From Saccoglossus kowalevskii (Eukaryota; Hemichordata; Enteropneusta; Harrimaniidae): 41,636 nucleotides of DNA. The position numbers and the translations under genes were made by a program. The stretch covers positions 20,384 to 62,019 of the forward strand of contig NW_003109104.1 of the NCBI RefSeq assembly GCF_000003605.2, read 5' to 3'. Every line of letters starts with the position of its first letter. The stretch's first letter is position 1. The notes below the pieces were generated by a model. The model was not told where the DNA came from and made no database searches. It saw nothing but the letters and a program-made list of their open reading frames with translations. Shown piece by piece: positions 1 through 11,978 of this stretch.

Positions 1-3000
1 GGTAAGAAATCGAAATTTGAAACCGACAGAGTGTGTCGATTTACTAGGTGCCATGTTTCACAACTTGTTTATTTATATACGTATAGCGGATGATTTTTTT
101 TTAAATTTGTATTTATTAATTTTCAGCCCCCAAGTGACTGTGTTTCAGTGTCAGCGTTTATAGCTTTAAAACTGATTGTTGTTGGACTTATTAAAAGTCC
201 TAACTTATCAGTTTACTGCTGCCACTATGTTATATGTTAACACATTTTAGTTAGAGGAAAGAATGGCTGGAATATGAATTGCTAATCTTCTCATTGTTTA
301 TTCCATGTTGGCAGCCATGGTGAGAACAACACTGCACCGTGGGTAGTTACTATTCTAAAACGCCTGAGGGCGTAGCTACGTCAGGATATAACACCATCAT
401 CTTTCTCGGGAACTGTAGCCTAATACATATGTATAACTATAACATTACAGTGCAAGGGTTTTCCATATTAACCAATGAAAAATTGTACCTAAAAATATCA
501 ACATTGAGGGCCCCTTTGACCCCAAAATTGTCGCTCTCCGCATAAATTTTGCTAAAATTGTCGAAAACGTCCGGCTCATAAATATTGTGGCACATTATCA
601 TACACTTCAACCATGTGAGTGTTCCCAGGGATAAAATTGCACTAATTGTTATCACACATGGAAAAGGACACTGGGTGGAAATTTGCTAGGCACTGATTAT
701 GTCATTTTATACAGTTATATGCTCAAAATTTCCCTATTTTAACTGCGGTGGCACAACTAACATACACCACTTTCTTATAATATTGTTCAAGGTAATATGT
801 AGAGGCAGTAAGGTGGAACATTGTAAACTTGAAATTCAAGACTACTCATGGTGGTGAATTCATATACGAACCATGAACTACGAAAAAATTGCCACAATCA
901 ACAAATCCAAGGTCCATAATACTGACAATGTACTGGCTATAGAATTATGGGTGTTGTAATGTAAGTCAGTAAACTTACTACACTGGAAAATGTAGAGTAG
1001 AATCAATAAAGTAGGAAATAGCACTAGTCGGATCTAAGATGAAAGTTATAACAATGGAGGACACGTAAAACGCACGATTCTCGTTTTTCCGAGAACAACT
1101 ATCGGGCGCCCACATGAACTACTGATGGATAGGCGATAATTCGGATGACATATACATCTACATTTGGGAACAAGGACATTATTGAATCTGCCTGTATAAC
1201 AAAATATATTATTTTAATTTTATCATCATTTATTCTGACATCTTCAAAGCAATACTATGTCATATGCTAGTGCCTGAAGTACATATGCAGAGTTTTAAAA
1301 AATATATCGCTTTCTTTCATCTATGTAGATATGTTTTTCTCCATATATAATATACGAGTGTGGTAATATCACTGTAAAGCAGAAGATCACAAATCAATCT
1401 CGCATGTCTGAGATAAACCCATGTTTCTAACAGAAACCATTTGATTACAAATAATATATAACAGTGTAACATGTTTAGCAAGATGTGTTTACTCTTTTCG
1501 AAATAGCTAACATCACTTCATGTTTACCATGTGATCCATATATATTTATATAGAGATTTTGCTATGCCTATATTCATTGTCGTTAATAATCTAATTCATA
1601 ATATTAGAATATTAGTGTTATGTTTAGAACTCCCATAATTAAGTATATTATTTACTGTGACAATAAACATTCGATATCATTGTATTCTGACCACGAGCAC
1701 CACCATTTAACAACAATTCTTTGTGCAGAGCTGTGGCGGACCAGAAGGAGTGCAAAATATATCACTCAGAGGGACTGGTGCGGGGCAAGGGAACTCTTTG
1801 ATAATTGAATCACTGAAACACAGTATACACTGTTAAGCTCTTTTATTAAAAACACAATAATGACATGAAGTACATAGAAGTCACGTGGGGTCACAGTCAC
1901 ATAGACTTGCCAAGACAACAGCACATTGAAGCTGTCTTCTGAAACCCTTACATAGGATGTCTCGCAATATCTTTACTGAGAACTTAAAGCAATGCACAAT
2001 TATCTTAGTTTTGAGCCAAAATTATCTCTACAGTCTTTGTCTAAGCTATGTGGAGTGCAATGCCTTTAGTTCTTCGGGAGTCGTCTTGACGCATGGAGCC
2101 GGGAACAGCCAGTGGTGGAGCTATATACAATCGGGACCTATTAAGTCTTGCCGTAACTCATTTAGATTTAAGTGTAAACCGCAGAAGCAGTTGTTAAATT
2201 TATGACCAGTTTAGTATGATAGAAAGCGTTCACAGTCTTCAAATAACCGTAATAGACAGCGTTGGGTTCAAGACCGAATAATCGTGATTCCGGCTTTTCG
2301 TACTACATGCTTTCTAATAATTTCACTTTCAAATAATATTCATGAATATGTCATAACCTCGTTAAAGGTTATTAGCATATTGTGTATGCAGTGCACATGC
2401 TTCAGGCTGCGTGATCCACAACGCATGCGTCATCATATTGAGGTCAATTGAAGTTTACTTTTACGCAACGTAAATTCAGCACCGTCAATGGGGTATCATC
2501 GCATTGATGGTGCTGGATGTTGTTTTCGTATTCGAAGCCCACACATAAGCGACGCTACCAGATATATACAATAGCTAACAAGCCACACCAATTTTTACCA
2601 TCATGTCATACGCTGTACTTCAATTCTGGGTTCCTCCATAACTCTGGATTTTGAGGTCTTGTTGGTGAATTACAAGAACTGACCGAAGAGTGCTGGTTCG
2701 TGTGCAGGTCTTTATGGGTGTGGCTGAAGCTAAAATGAGACTAAATCAAAATATGTAGTTAAAGTGTAGTTAATCAAGACAGGGAATTACAATCATTAAT
2801 ATTCAATTTCACACTCTAGCACCCTTGGTACCGGGTACACAAAAACACCATGACTTAGTTAGTAGGGATGTCAAAGGTAGCTAGTTCACTTGAGTAGGTC
2901 ACCTTCAAGGGATGCTTTCCCGCTACAATAGTTTGCGTATTTGACGAGTTGTTAGATTCAGGGTCAGGTTTTACTGTATGATCAAGGGAACCACATATTC

Positions 3001-4626
3001 CATGTATGATAAACTGTATATTGTCGTTTCAAAGCAAAGGTTTATGAGTAATGATGAATCACAACGTGTGCGTTCTTTTATACATGTACATCGCAATTAC
3101 ATTGATAGGGGGCGCAATTCACGAAATTATTAAATGCTAATATAAAAGAACAATGAACTTAAAGATTACTTTTAAATAATCTCTTTTGACGGATGTCAAC
3201 ACTCGACAAGGACAACGATGTGTAGGTAACCATGGCACAATCCAATCAACACATTACTGCGCAACGACTATTGATTGGCTGGAGTGGATGCGATCCGATC
3301 AAACTTATTGCATTTACACCACAGACCTCCACGAGATGGTGTATTTATATTATATTGGAATAATATCAACCGGACAAAGCTGCCTCGAAACACTATGGAG
3401 CAGGGAATCATTTTACATATAAGGTAAGATGGGGTATTTTGTAAGAAAATATTTTAATAGAATTGCGAGGGTTGCAAACGTTTTTTGTTTGAATATGTCA
3501 TGATTTCATTAAGGGTAAACTTGTGTAAGATGGGAGGAAGTTTCACCTTTAATTTATAAACTTCAGCCGATTGTATGTACAGTGATCTGCAAATGATAAA
3601 GACGAAATGCATTGTAACTTTAGCTAGATAGTTTTGATAAACAGCGCTCTCTATGACCAAACTTTCGTTGTTTGCGTTGTACTTATACGAATAAAGAGAT
3701 CGTCATTATTTTTGATAGCGATTACTATTAGGGAAGTGCTCATAAACATATGTTGTAATGACTCCTATTATTGACATTATTGACCTCAGCGTCACCTCAG
3801 ATTATATTATTCGTGAATATTCAATTCACTCATTTTACTTCCAGTACCATTACTAATAAATGTACCACCGGGTATCCCATAGTAACTTTTGCAGTACCCG
3901 TCTTTTTACAGACTTCTAAGTAGAAGGGTGTTTTCTCTACAATATCCTCTCAGATTTCGTAGTCGTTCTAACTTGGTACGAATCTTGACATAATCAATTT
4001 AAAATAGTCACACTCAGTTTATGCAACTGAAATGGTATAAAAAAACACAAAGGCTATCCCCAGACATCAATATACACACGCAGAGCATGCACATTCTTCC
4101 GCGGCGTGTACTGCAGCTATGGTGTATACATTATTGAGTCCATGTACATTGGTGCTGGACGAATGTGATTTGTCATCACACAAATAATAAATTAAGAGTT
4201 CTGATCGATTGATCAAAAACGATAAGAATTGGCTACTTGTTTATTTAAGAAATAACATGATTTTAAACGCATACAGAGATTACAATGGTAATTTGTTTGT
4301 GAGTCGAATTAGCAGTGTGATAAACACAGATAGTTCACTTTGACTGAATTTAAGCAATCTCGTACGCTTCGTGGTGTGATCGAGGAGTACATCAGACAGA
4401 CTCTACTAACCAGAGTCTCGATACCGACAAATAGCATAGTAGCAAAAATACGAAACCTATTGACTGTGGAACATGTTACTGTATCAACGTATTATAAACA
4501 ACCGATAACATCCCACCAAGGGAACGTGTGCATCATGAAATAAAACATATTATATATAAAATATCGATTTTGAAAAACGTGATTGTTGATGAGTGACATA
4601 ATCAATTAGTCACAAGCAGTTTCTTG
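1..4626. other. Intergenic DNA upstream of gene 1
   Basis: I see no supported gene here. The open stretches are short (under about 85 codons), lack recognisable motifs and have the AT-rich composition of random non-coding DNA. No transposon protein relics or terminal repeats were recognised. The segment may contain the distal promoter of gene 1 or the end of a gene lying further left, but nothing seen supports either. Confidence 0.5.
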
Positions 4627-4734
4627 GAGAACAATGAACACGGTAACAGCCCGCCAATGGGAAGTACAGATCGTGTTGTTGAGCACAATAAACATGGTAA
4701 CAGCTTATCCAAAGAGCGTACAGATCTTGTAGTT
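4627..4734. repeat. Two-copy 54-bp tandem duplication
   Basis: Positions 4627-4680 and 4681-4734 align end to end without gaps. They share the blocks GGTAACAGC and GTACAGATC at the same offsets and differ by scattered substitutions. The pair sits about 670 bp upstream of the gene 1 start codon. No open frame runs through it. Confidence 0.75.
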
Positions 4735-4878
4735 TTGTTTTCAGTGTTCAGATGGACGATAGATGGAAATCGATAACACAAGTTACTAGACATCCACCAT
4801 ATTCATCTCTATCGAGCTCGTGTTTTATATAGAAATGTCGTTTTTGAAAAAACATGACCGTAAGTGACTATATAGAGA

Positions 4879-4893
4879 ATATATATATATATA
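4879..4893. repeat. (AT)n simple repeat
   Basis: This is a short uninterrupted AT dinucleotide run, about 515 bp upstream of the gene 1 start codon. Confidence 0.85.
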
Positions 4894-5408
4894 GTGAATA
4901 TAAGTACAAGATGTGAGATGACCTGATGGGAAAATCATAGACAGTTTCGTATCATTGTAATTTATCAAATGTGTTGAAATATTAATGTATTTCAGAAACA
5001 TAATACTAAACTGTTGCATGGATATAAGTGATATATAATTCTTAAATTTGTATTTTGTAATTGCTGTATATGACATGCAGAATTATGTTTAGGTCGATTT
5101 GAAGACATTTCTTTAGACAATGTAAGTATTAATACTGTACTACCTGTAACTTTATTCTGGTCACGTGAATATGCAAATTTCGTACAATAATCAATCATAA
5201 TGTTAATAGTTATACGTAAATATGTTAATAATCATAAATAACCTGTTTACTTCTAGCTATCATTTTGATACAGTGCATATACCTGTCTATACAGTATAAC
5301 GCTCGTGATCCGCCGGTCTGTGTTTATTCTGACGTGAAAATATAGTTATATATTTGTTTAAATTGGTGGAAGCTGATTCAAGGATAATTCCGTTGTGCAG
5401 GAAATAAT

Positions 5409-5645
5409 ATGAAAACTTCACGCAAATCAATTTTCATGCTGATGGTCATGCTGGTAGTTATTGCAATGTCGATTGTGATGTACAATACAACTGATATTAA
5501 CGTAATGGAAAGTGTTACTACCACATCGACTCCCTCGCTCAGAGGCACAACAGCGAAAGCATTGAAGTTATCAAATCGAACTACGACACAATCGAAAGTG
5601 TATAAGCCAAGAACTAACCAAACTCACAAGACAGTCAAACCAAAG
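5409..5645 (+). CDS. Gene 1 coding exon 1 (membrane anchor and stem)
   Basis: This exon encodes residues 1-79: a basic N-terminus (M-K-T-S-R-K), one transmembrane segment, then a Thr-rich stem. It ends ...CCAAAG before donor GTAGGG, phase 0. The ATG is the only in-frame start ahead of the hydrophobic stretch. An AG after a pyrimidine-containing stretch lies 8 nt upstream (TTGTGCAG), so the exon may itself be spliced to an untranslated leader exon. Two decayed copies of this exon lie at 10505 and 11747. Confidence 0.82.
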
Positions 5646-8600
5646 GTAGGGAATAACACAACCAAATATATCCCATATTTTGAAAACATGTTGTCCTTTG
5701 TGCTTCACAAATCTGACCGATATAAATTGGTTCAATGATTCTTTTGAAGATCTGCATTAACATTATATAATCCTTGTTTAACAATGTCATGGATGCATGT
5801 GATAGAATGATCTGCGTGTTATAGTTTTCTCCTCGGAGAACAATTCGTAGGTAAAACAGTAAAACAATTCGTTGGTCGCTGCTTCCGATGACATATACCT
5901 CTCCAGCTCGGTACCTTTGGTAATTTGGTAATTATCATTATTCATCTATACTTCTATTTACATTCCGTGGTAACTAGTGTCCTTGTCGACACAGCAGGCG
6001 TCTCGGATAGCTTAATATCTCGATGAAACCAGTTGAAATAAAAGTGCCATCTTCTTTGAACAAACTCGTACCAGCCTCGTACAATTTGCACACTATTTTA
6101 CCTAAGCAAGAATAACGAGCATGCAAATTATCTTTGGCTATAGCGTAATACCGTCTCTTTTTCAGTTAATTGTCATAATTTTGCGTAGCTGTCGTTCTGT
6201 ACATATTTAAAGTTCGTCCTATAACCAACGTAATAATCATACCGGTGATATACCGTCGCACTATTGCACTATTGGTGCGTTGTTAACAACCAACTAGTCG
6301 TTAGTCACTCCCCGTCAAACTACAGTAATGTCCGTGCTTCCTACAACCAATATCGCATGTTGATCCATGGTTTATACACGGCATTCACACACTCTACAAA
6401 TAATAAATCACTTCATTTAGTAATGGATTGATAATGGTGATATGTTTATTCTCTATGTGGATTACGACCGCACCATTGAATTGTCTCGATGAATTGGTGA
6501 GAGGTGTCAAGGGGTTTCAAAACATACTTTTCCTCTCTTGTGAGGGTTATAGTTACCACTTGACCAAACATAACACTTGAATACATTCTTTGGCGATTCA
6601 TTACAGATTAGTGTTATGAGAGATTATTACATGGACTAGTTTGTACATGCCCTGTACGCCTATTCCCTAAGCAAGTTTCTAAGTATAATTTTCCGGGTTT
6701 ACTGGTGAATTGGATAAGATCTTTGTACTAAACTGTCTGCGTTTTCTGGTTAATAAGGCAGTTTCCGAGCGAAGTTGTTTTCTCATGATAAACGAGCGTG
6801 CTGCTTATTCTTTACTTTTTAAACTTTACTTATGATCGGACAAGTTGAGTTGTCACTGCCAATTGTTTACACATGCATGCAACAGGTGAGCCGTGTACAT
6901 CCGGGTCTTTTTTAATTTGATCATCATCCCATTCTTCATCATCACAACAAAATCCCCTGCTCTTAGGATGTATTCAGTGAATGCTGGTGCATGCTGGACG
7001 TCAACAATAGACGGAATTCGGTATTACATTTCCACGTTTGGTGTATATCCCTGTGGCAAAATTGAATTGTACTCATGAGTTATTGGAATATTGAACTGGC
7101 AACGGAAATGTTCCTGTCTGTGAGATTTTCTTCTTTTTCTATTTAGTCTAAATTGAACACCAATGCAGATGGTGGAATGGCGAAACAAATCAATGAGAAA
7201 AAGTTTCATGTGAAGAAGAAATACTTGCTGCCTATCCATCACTACACCAGCGGACCAAACTACAATTATGAACATTTCCGAATAGCTGTATTATTTGCTT
7301 TGTACATGGATAGATCAATTGTTGAAAAGAGGTTTCACACCCACTATACGCAAAACCATAGCAGAGCTGGGTGGAAGTTCCTGAACGAGACATTTGACGT
7401 AGACGAACTGCAAAATATAGTGGATGTGACAAGTATTGATGAATTTAAACGTAACTGCAATAACACTGCAAGTCTCGTAATTACGTTTTTCTTGGACGTT
7501 GCGACTCGTCCAGATCCTGCGAAAACGTACCAACAACATGTAGAGTTATATAAAAAAGAATATGGAATCCACTCACCAGATTGGTCTAATGTAACTTTTA
7601 TTACGAATGCTAATGAAACAATAACCTCACTGGCACAAGAACAGTGCCTTGGAATTTACATGCCATCAGATTTTAAAGGTTTACAATTTCCCGAGAAACT
7701 GGCCTTAGTGCATCGAGTCGATCTTCATTTAATTCGACCAAATAGAGTACGGGCAATGGCTAACGTTGTAAAAAGAGTGGTATTTCAAGAACAGTCGTAT
7801 ATAGCGGTGCATTTTCGAACTAAGACTGAAGAAGGGTAAATATTAGCTCACAATACTATTAACTAGCGAATAATATGTGCTTCTACTATAGCCTAAGCTA
7901 ATCTTTTATGTAATGTGTGATATACTAGTTTTCTTGTTTAGTTTGCTGATTGTTCTACATGTCTTATTATATTGCTCTGCCTGTTTCTAGTCGGAAATGT
8001 CATGAAACATCGCCTGATCAATATGAGAAATGACATAATTTAATTTCCTAATAAAATTTGTTTATATTTTTACCAGTTGTCGCAACAATAAGACACACTG
8101 TGATCCACTCATGGTTGCAGGGATGGAGCGGGCAGCAATGGATTTGACTGAAGACTTGTGTACGCTGATGTCGAGAAGAAATGTATCTGCAATGTATGTG
8201 GCGCTTCCGATCTACGCAAAGGTAAATGACAACAACATTTGATGTGCCATGGTATTGTCTGATGTCATGTGCTATGGAGTTGTTTAATTCACAGCTGAAA
8301 TAAACAACACCTATTAAAAATACAAATTCGTACGAACAAAACCGCACAAACGAATACGATGCTGCCTGCCAACTAATTATTATTTTTGATTTAGATATGC
8401 TTGTATCAGGCAACTTTTTCCGACATCGCTGCTTTCTCGCCTGACTTTTGTTATTACCGTTGCGTGCATTGGGAGTGTGTGTTCGTTCTGATATTCTACC
8501 GACCATGAGGGATTTAACGCCAGTGTTTGTTTTTAACCTTGGTGGCTTAACGAAAATACACCAATATTTTAGTGGAAAGTAAACATCCTTGGCTTTTGCC

Positions 8601-9485
8601 ACGAATTAATACAATTGGTAAAGTGATGAAGGTGTAAGGGCTGATATATATGTCGAACGCTTTATCCCGACATTCAGATTATTTACCGCACTGTTATATA
8701 TTTAGTGTATGTTATTGCATAACTATGACTTCTTCGTCTGATTTTCATTTCTTTATCAAAACAGAAATACAAGCAAATATTTCAAAAGAAAATCACCAAC
8801 GTTTTCTCAGCAGAAGACATCATTGCATTGCCATCTATATCACCACTAAAAGACGATAACTATGTAATATCTTTGCTGGAACAAGAACTTTCCATACGTA
8901 AGTTACAAATTATGTTGTCTTCCTCGGTTCAATAGAAATGTACATTACATTAATTTCAGTTTCATACAATTTATCCTTAGTTCATCGTACCCGATCCAGC
9001 TGTCAGAGCCCATTTTAAACCTTTTTGGATTTGTGCTAAAAAGACATTTGGCCATTGGTGGATGCGAATTTCTCACAAACATATATACCTCGACCATTGT
9101 TTATCACCAATACTCATCTCATTCATCTCGTTTATTTTTAAAGGGAATCCGAGATGAATATAGACGTTCAAACTTGTTGGCAAAATTAAATTATAATTAT
9201 AATTTTTATTTTTATGACGTTTATTTATTTATGTTTATCGTGTTTCTATGTGGTCAATCCACAGATTCAATGTGAACAGTCCAGCATACTTAATATGATC
9301 ATAATTGCATATAAGAATAATAATTCTGTTTAATTGAAGGTGCCAAGTTATTTATTTCATGGGTGCGTTCCTCGTGGTCACACATGGTGGTTTTGCAAAG
9401 AGAAGTACACTCAAAGGAGACGATCAATATCAGTACGTTACCAGGATGGGACACCAACAAACTGAAATTAGTAAAACGGAAATAA
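5409..9485 (+). CDS. O-fucosyltransferase-like type II membrane protein, gene 1 (5 coding exons)
   Basis: Coding exons are 5409-5645, 7147-7835, 8077-8221, 8765-8897 and 9340-9485 (TAA at 9483-9485), giving 449 residues. Introns are GT-AG with phases 0, 2, 0, 1. Residues about 8-24 form a hydrophobic anchor after a short basic tail, the type II topology of Golgi glycosyltransferases. A Thr/Ser-rich stem with sequons follows (NTT, NRT, NQT). The catalytic region starts near residue 102 and contains an N-Y-N-Y-E-H-F-R segment (117-124), an H-F-R motif (301-303) and a C-terminal A-K-L-F...S-S-W-S motif (403-415). These resemble the nucleotide-sugar-binding elements of GDP-fucose protein O-fucosyltransferases (GT-B fold). 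The gene 2 paralogue supports every exon. The donor sugar and acceptor are inferred from the fold only. The acceptor could be protein or glycan, and the protein may not be a fucosyltransferase in the strict sense. Confidence 0.82.
7147..7835 (+). CDS. Gene 1 coding exon 2 (main catalytic region)
   Basis: This exon encodes residues 80-308 plus two bases of codon 309. The acceptor is preceded by a clear pyrimidine tract (TTCTTCTTTTTCTATTTAG) and the donor is GTAAAT, phase 2. It carries the Y-L-L-P-I-H-H-Y start of the conserved core, the N-Y-E-H-F-R segment, sequons at L-N-E-T, C-N-N-T, S-N-V-T and A-N-E-T, and ends just after H-F-R-T-K-T-E-E. The frame runs into a TAA immediately after the donor, which confirms that splicing is needed. 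Confidence 0.88.
8077..8221 (+). CDS. Gene 1 coding exon 3
   Basis: This exon is 145 bp, the same length as exon 3 of gene 2. It encodes about residues 309-357, starting G-C-R-N-N-K-T-H-C, a two-cysteine segment conserved in gene 2, and ending Y-V-A-L-P-I-Y-A-K before donor GTAAAT, phase 0. The acceptor is TTTTTACCAG. No alternative start is needed, since the reading frame is set by the phase 2 junction with exon 2. Confidence 0.86.
8765..8897 (+). CDS. Gene 1 coding exon 4
   Basis: This exon is 133 bp, identical in length and phase to exon 4 of gene 2. It encodes residues 358-401, including I-A-L-P-S and K-D-D-N-Y followed by L-L-E-Q-E-L. The E-Q-E block matches the region just before the C-terminal motif in O-fucosyltransferase-like proteins. 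The acceptor is ATCAAAACAG and the donor is GTAAGT, phase 1. Confidence 0.86.
9340..9485 (+). CDS. Gene 1 coding exon 5 (C-terminal motif and stop)
   Basis: This exon encodes residues 402-449 and the TAA stop. It opens with R-A-K-L-F-I-S-W and S-S-W-S, the C-terminal motif typical of the family, and ends with a basic tail (L-V-K-R-K). It aligns with the last exon of gene 2 along its whole length, including G-W-D and L-V-K-R-K near the end. The acceptor is TTTAATTGAAG. Confidence 0.85.
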
Positions 9486-9528
9486 TGAAACAAATACTTT
9501 CCTATTGTTTTATTTGCAACTCATGAGA

Positions 9529-9534
9529 AATAAA
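9529..9534 (+). terminator. AATAAA polyadenylation signal, gene 1
   Basis: A canonical AATAAA lies 44 nt after the gene 1 stop codon. A second one at 9646-9651 (followed by GAGAATTG) could be used instead. Transcript ends would be needed to choose between them. Confidence 0.5.
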
Positions 9535-9919
9535 CACAGCAAAACCTGAAATGTTGATATAGTGGTATTATGTGTTTAGGTTCCTTTGAATGCCATTGTC
9601 AGTATTTTTGGCGATTTATTTTCATTGTGGCATGTAACTGTCAGAAATAAAGAGAATTGTATTTTATATCTAGCCTGTGTACGAGGTGACCGAAATATCT
9701 ATGAACGAGATTGATAGTCACGTGTTGTTATGTAAATTGTGTGAGCCATGTGCTGGCCAGTTATTGATTTGAAAGTGAGCAGTTCACATATCCAGCGCAG
9801 TGTCGTCACAGGTTTTGTTTCTTGTGTATACTTTTGTTTGTCTTCTTCTGTGAAGCATTCTGAGACGATGTGCTGGGGGTTATATAATAATACAAAAAAG
9901 ATTAAACTGATATCAGTCC

Positions 9920-10862
9920 CGCAAATGAAAATACTAGTACTATACTCGGTCATCTGCAATGTTAGCAAAAGGAAAAACAAATAGTGTAAGCAGCTTTGAT
10001 ACAAAAGCAACATATAACAATTCAGATACTGCAAGGCGATGAGCACATTTCAATAAGGTAAAACATGTCCATAAAATAAATAAATCTGTTGGGCTCGTGT
10101 TTTATATCAAAATACTTTTATATGAGTGGTCAATTGTTATGCAAATTTCCACTACAGGTGGTACCAAAAACATCTTGCCCCAAGGACGCTTCAAGCAGAT
10201 AAATACAATTCTAACTCGTTCTGAAACATAATGCTAAATAGTAAACATGGGTGAAGGTGATATTCAATTTTCTATTTTGTTTTTGTTTTTTGTAATCGAT
10301 AAGTGTTGTATAAATTGAGGCTAATTCTGATTTTAAGATCCCTTATTAGAAGACAATGATTATGCATACTGCATTACGAGTCATGTCTCGTGTATTCTGG
10401 TTATTCGAGTATGCTACATATTGTGACGTGAAAAATAGCTAATTATATATTTGTTGAAACTGATGGAATCTGATTTAAGCATTTATCATTTTACACAATT
10501 TAATATGACAACTACTATTAAATCGATGTGTATGACAATGGGAATGTTGGCATTTCTGGCGATCTAGATTGCATAATACAAGTGAGAATAACGTAATGAG
10601 AGAGGACCCGAATAGACAGCCTCGTTCAGACACGTAATTTCACAGCAACTTATGTTAGCAAACCAAACCATGGAATAATATTTAAAGCATTAATTAACCA
10701 ACCAAGACGAACCATGAACTCGGCAGTAAGGAGATATAAATTCAAATGTATCGCATATTTCGTAAACATGCTATCATCTGCACTATACAGATAAATGGAT
10801 GTAAGAGAGAAAAGACTTTGAACAAGAGTTAACACCACAGTATGTACATGGATTGATGTATT
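9920..10862 (+). repeat. Decayed promoter/first-exon duplication, unit A
   Basis: Unit A is collinear with unit B (10890-12135) and with the 5' region of gene 1. Landmarks shared in order are the ACTCGGTCATCT block, the ATAAATCTGTTGGGCTCGTG block, a GAAACATAATGCT block, an exon-1-like segment with its splice donor, and a GTACATGGA block near the end. Gene 1 shows related landmarks at 4815 (GCTCGTGTTTTATAT), 4995 (GAAACATAATACT), 5333 (GACGTGAAAA) and exon 1. The unit therefore copies the 5' flank, first exon and start of intron 1, without exons 2 to 5. Confidence 0.8.
10505..10725 (+). pseudogene. Decayed copy of glycosyltransferase exon 1 (copy A)
   Basis: The ATG at 10505 aligns with the gene 1 start. 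About the first 20 codons still encode a Met/Leu-rich hydrophobic segment, then in-frame stops (TAG, TAA) break it where gene 1 reads on into its stem. Downstream, ACGTAATGAGAG and CGTTCAGACAC match gene 1's ACGTAATGGAAAG and CGCTCAGAGGCAC. A GTAAGG donor sits at the position of gene 1's GTAGGG. No matching exon 2 was found nearby, so this is a promoter-plus-first-exon relic, not a processed copy. Confidence 0.78.
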
Positions 10863-11133
10863 TCAATATCTTTTTATCAAAAAACATGAAAAAAATATTA
10901 ATGCTACACTCGGTCATCTACAATGTTAGCGGAATGAAAACAAATAGTATAAGAGCAGCTTTGACACAATAGAAATATATAATATATAGGTACTGCGAGG
11001 AGATGAACACATTTCAATAAGGTAAAACATGTGCATAAAATAAATAAATCTGTTGGGCTCGTGTTTTATATCAAAATACTGTTTCATGAGTGGTCAATTG
11101 TTATGCAAATTTCACTACAGGTTGTACCAACAT

Positions 11134-11486
11134 CACAGTCAGCTGGCGCTCAAGTGATGATAGAATAACTGCGATATCAGTTAACAGTTAAGACCGTCGC
11201 TGATTGGCTCCTGAGTAGAATGACGTTTTCGGTTTGATATCCCAGGAAAGTGTTCTATGTTCTTCGCGTAATTGCAATGGATTTTCCACACAAAAACGAC
11301 GAATTCGGCCGAATTTTGTTAGCGGTTAGCTTAATTATACCTCCAAGGGATCGTTTGGCTTTCAAAGATTAGTAATTTTTCCTGAAATTTTGGGAATCCG
11401 AAAAACGCGTTTTACAACTTGTCTCTTTAGTTTCATGCCATATTCATATATTTATTTTATTATCACTTGTGTGCCAGCTGAATGTG
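11134..11486. mobile_element. MITE (353 bp) with 23-bp or longer terminal inverted repeats
   Basis: The left end CACAGTCAGCTGGCGCTCAA and the reverse complement of the right end CACATTCAGCTGGCACACAA match at 20 of 23 positions when extended to AGTG, and similarity continues about 14 bp further inward. The flanks ACCAACAT (11126-11133) and ACCAACAC (11487-11494) form a 7- to 8-bp target duplication. Unit A at about 10162 is the matching empty site. A perfect 14-bp palindrome (AATTCGGCCGAATT, 11302-11315) lies at the centre. No coding capacity is present. An 8-bp duplication would suggest a hAT-type mobiliser, but the family is not certain. Confidence 0.82.
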
Positions 11487-11746
11487 ACCAACACCGTGGC
11501 CCAGGGACGTTATAAAGTGGATAAATATGATTCCAACTCCTGAAACATAATGCTTTTGTTTTTAGTGTAGTATAAATTTAGGTCCGATTTTAGGACCTTT
11601 TCTGAGACAAATTGATTATGCTTACTGCATTACGTACCATGCTTTTGATTTTCTAATCATTCTGACACTAAATTGAATAGATAGATATATATTTACTGAA
11701 ACTGATGGTAGGAAATTTAAGGATGTTCCACTTTACACGATTTAAT

Positions 11747-11978
11747 ACGACAACTACTATTAAATCGATGTGTATGGCAATGGGAATGTTGGCATTTCTG
11801 ACGATGTAGATTGTGATGTGTAATACAACTAAGATAAACGTAATGAGAGGAGGGGAATTCTTACATCGACAGCCTCGTTCAGACACGCAATTTCACAGCA
11901 ACCAATGTTAGCAAATCAAACTATGGAATAATATCTAAAGCATCAATTAACCATTCAAGAGAGATAAAAAATCTGAAA
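11747..11978 (+). pseudogene. Decayed copy of glycosyltransferase exon 1 (copy B)
   Basis: This copy aligns with gene 1 exon 1 and with copy A. The start codon is ACG instead of ATG, and GATTGTGATGTGTAATACAA matches gene 1's GATTGTGATGTACAATACAA but with a TAG just upstream and a TAA created within it. A GTAGGG donor, the same hexamer as in gene 1, is kept at 11979. Upstream, CTGAAACTGATGG and TTACACGATTTAAT match copy A. The lost start and stops make it non-coding. Confidence 0.78.

Noticed and set aside
2265-2300. A tRNA B-box-like GGTTCAAGACC
   Set aside because: No matching A box, acceptor stem or cloverleaf could be found around it.
8048-8602. A 184-codon minus-strand frame
   Set aside because: It overlaps gene 1 exon 3 in antisense and runs into the intron, with no recognisable motif; it is a shadow.
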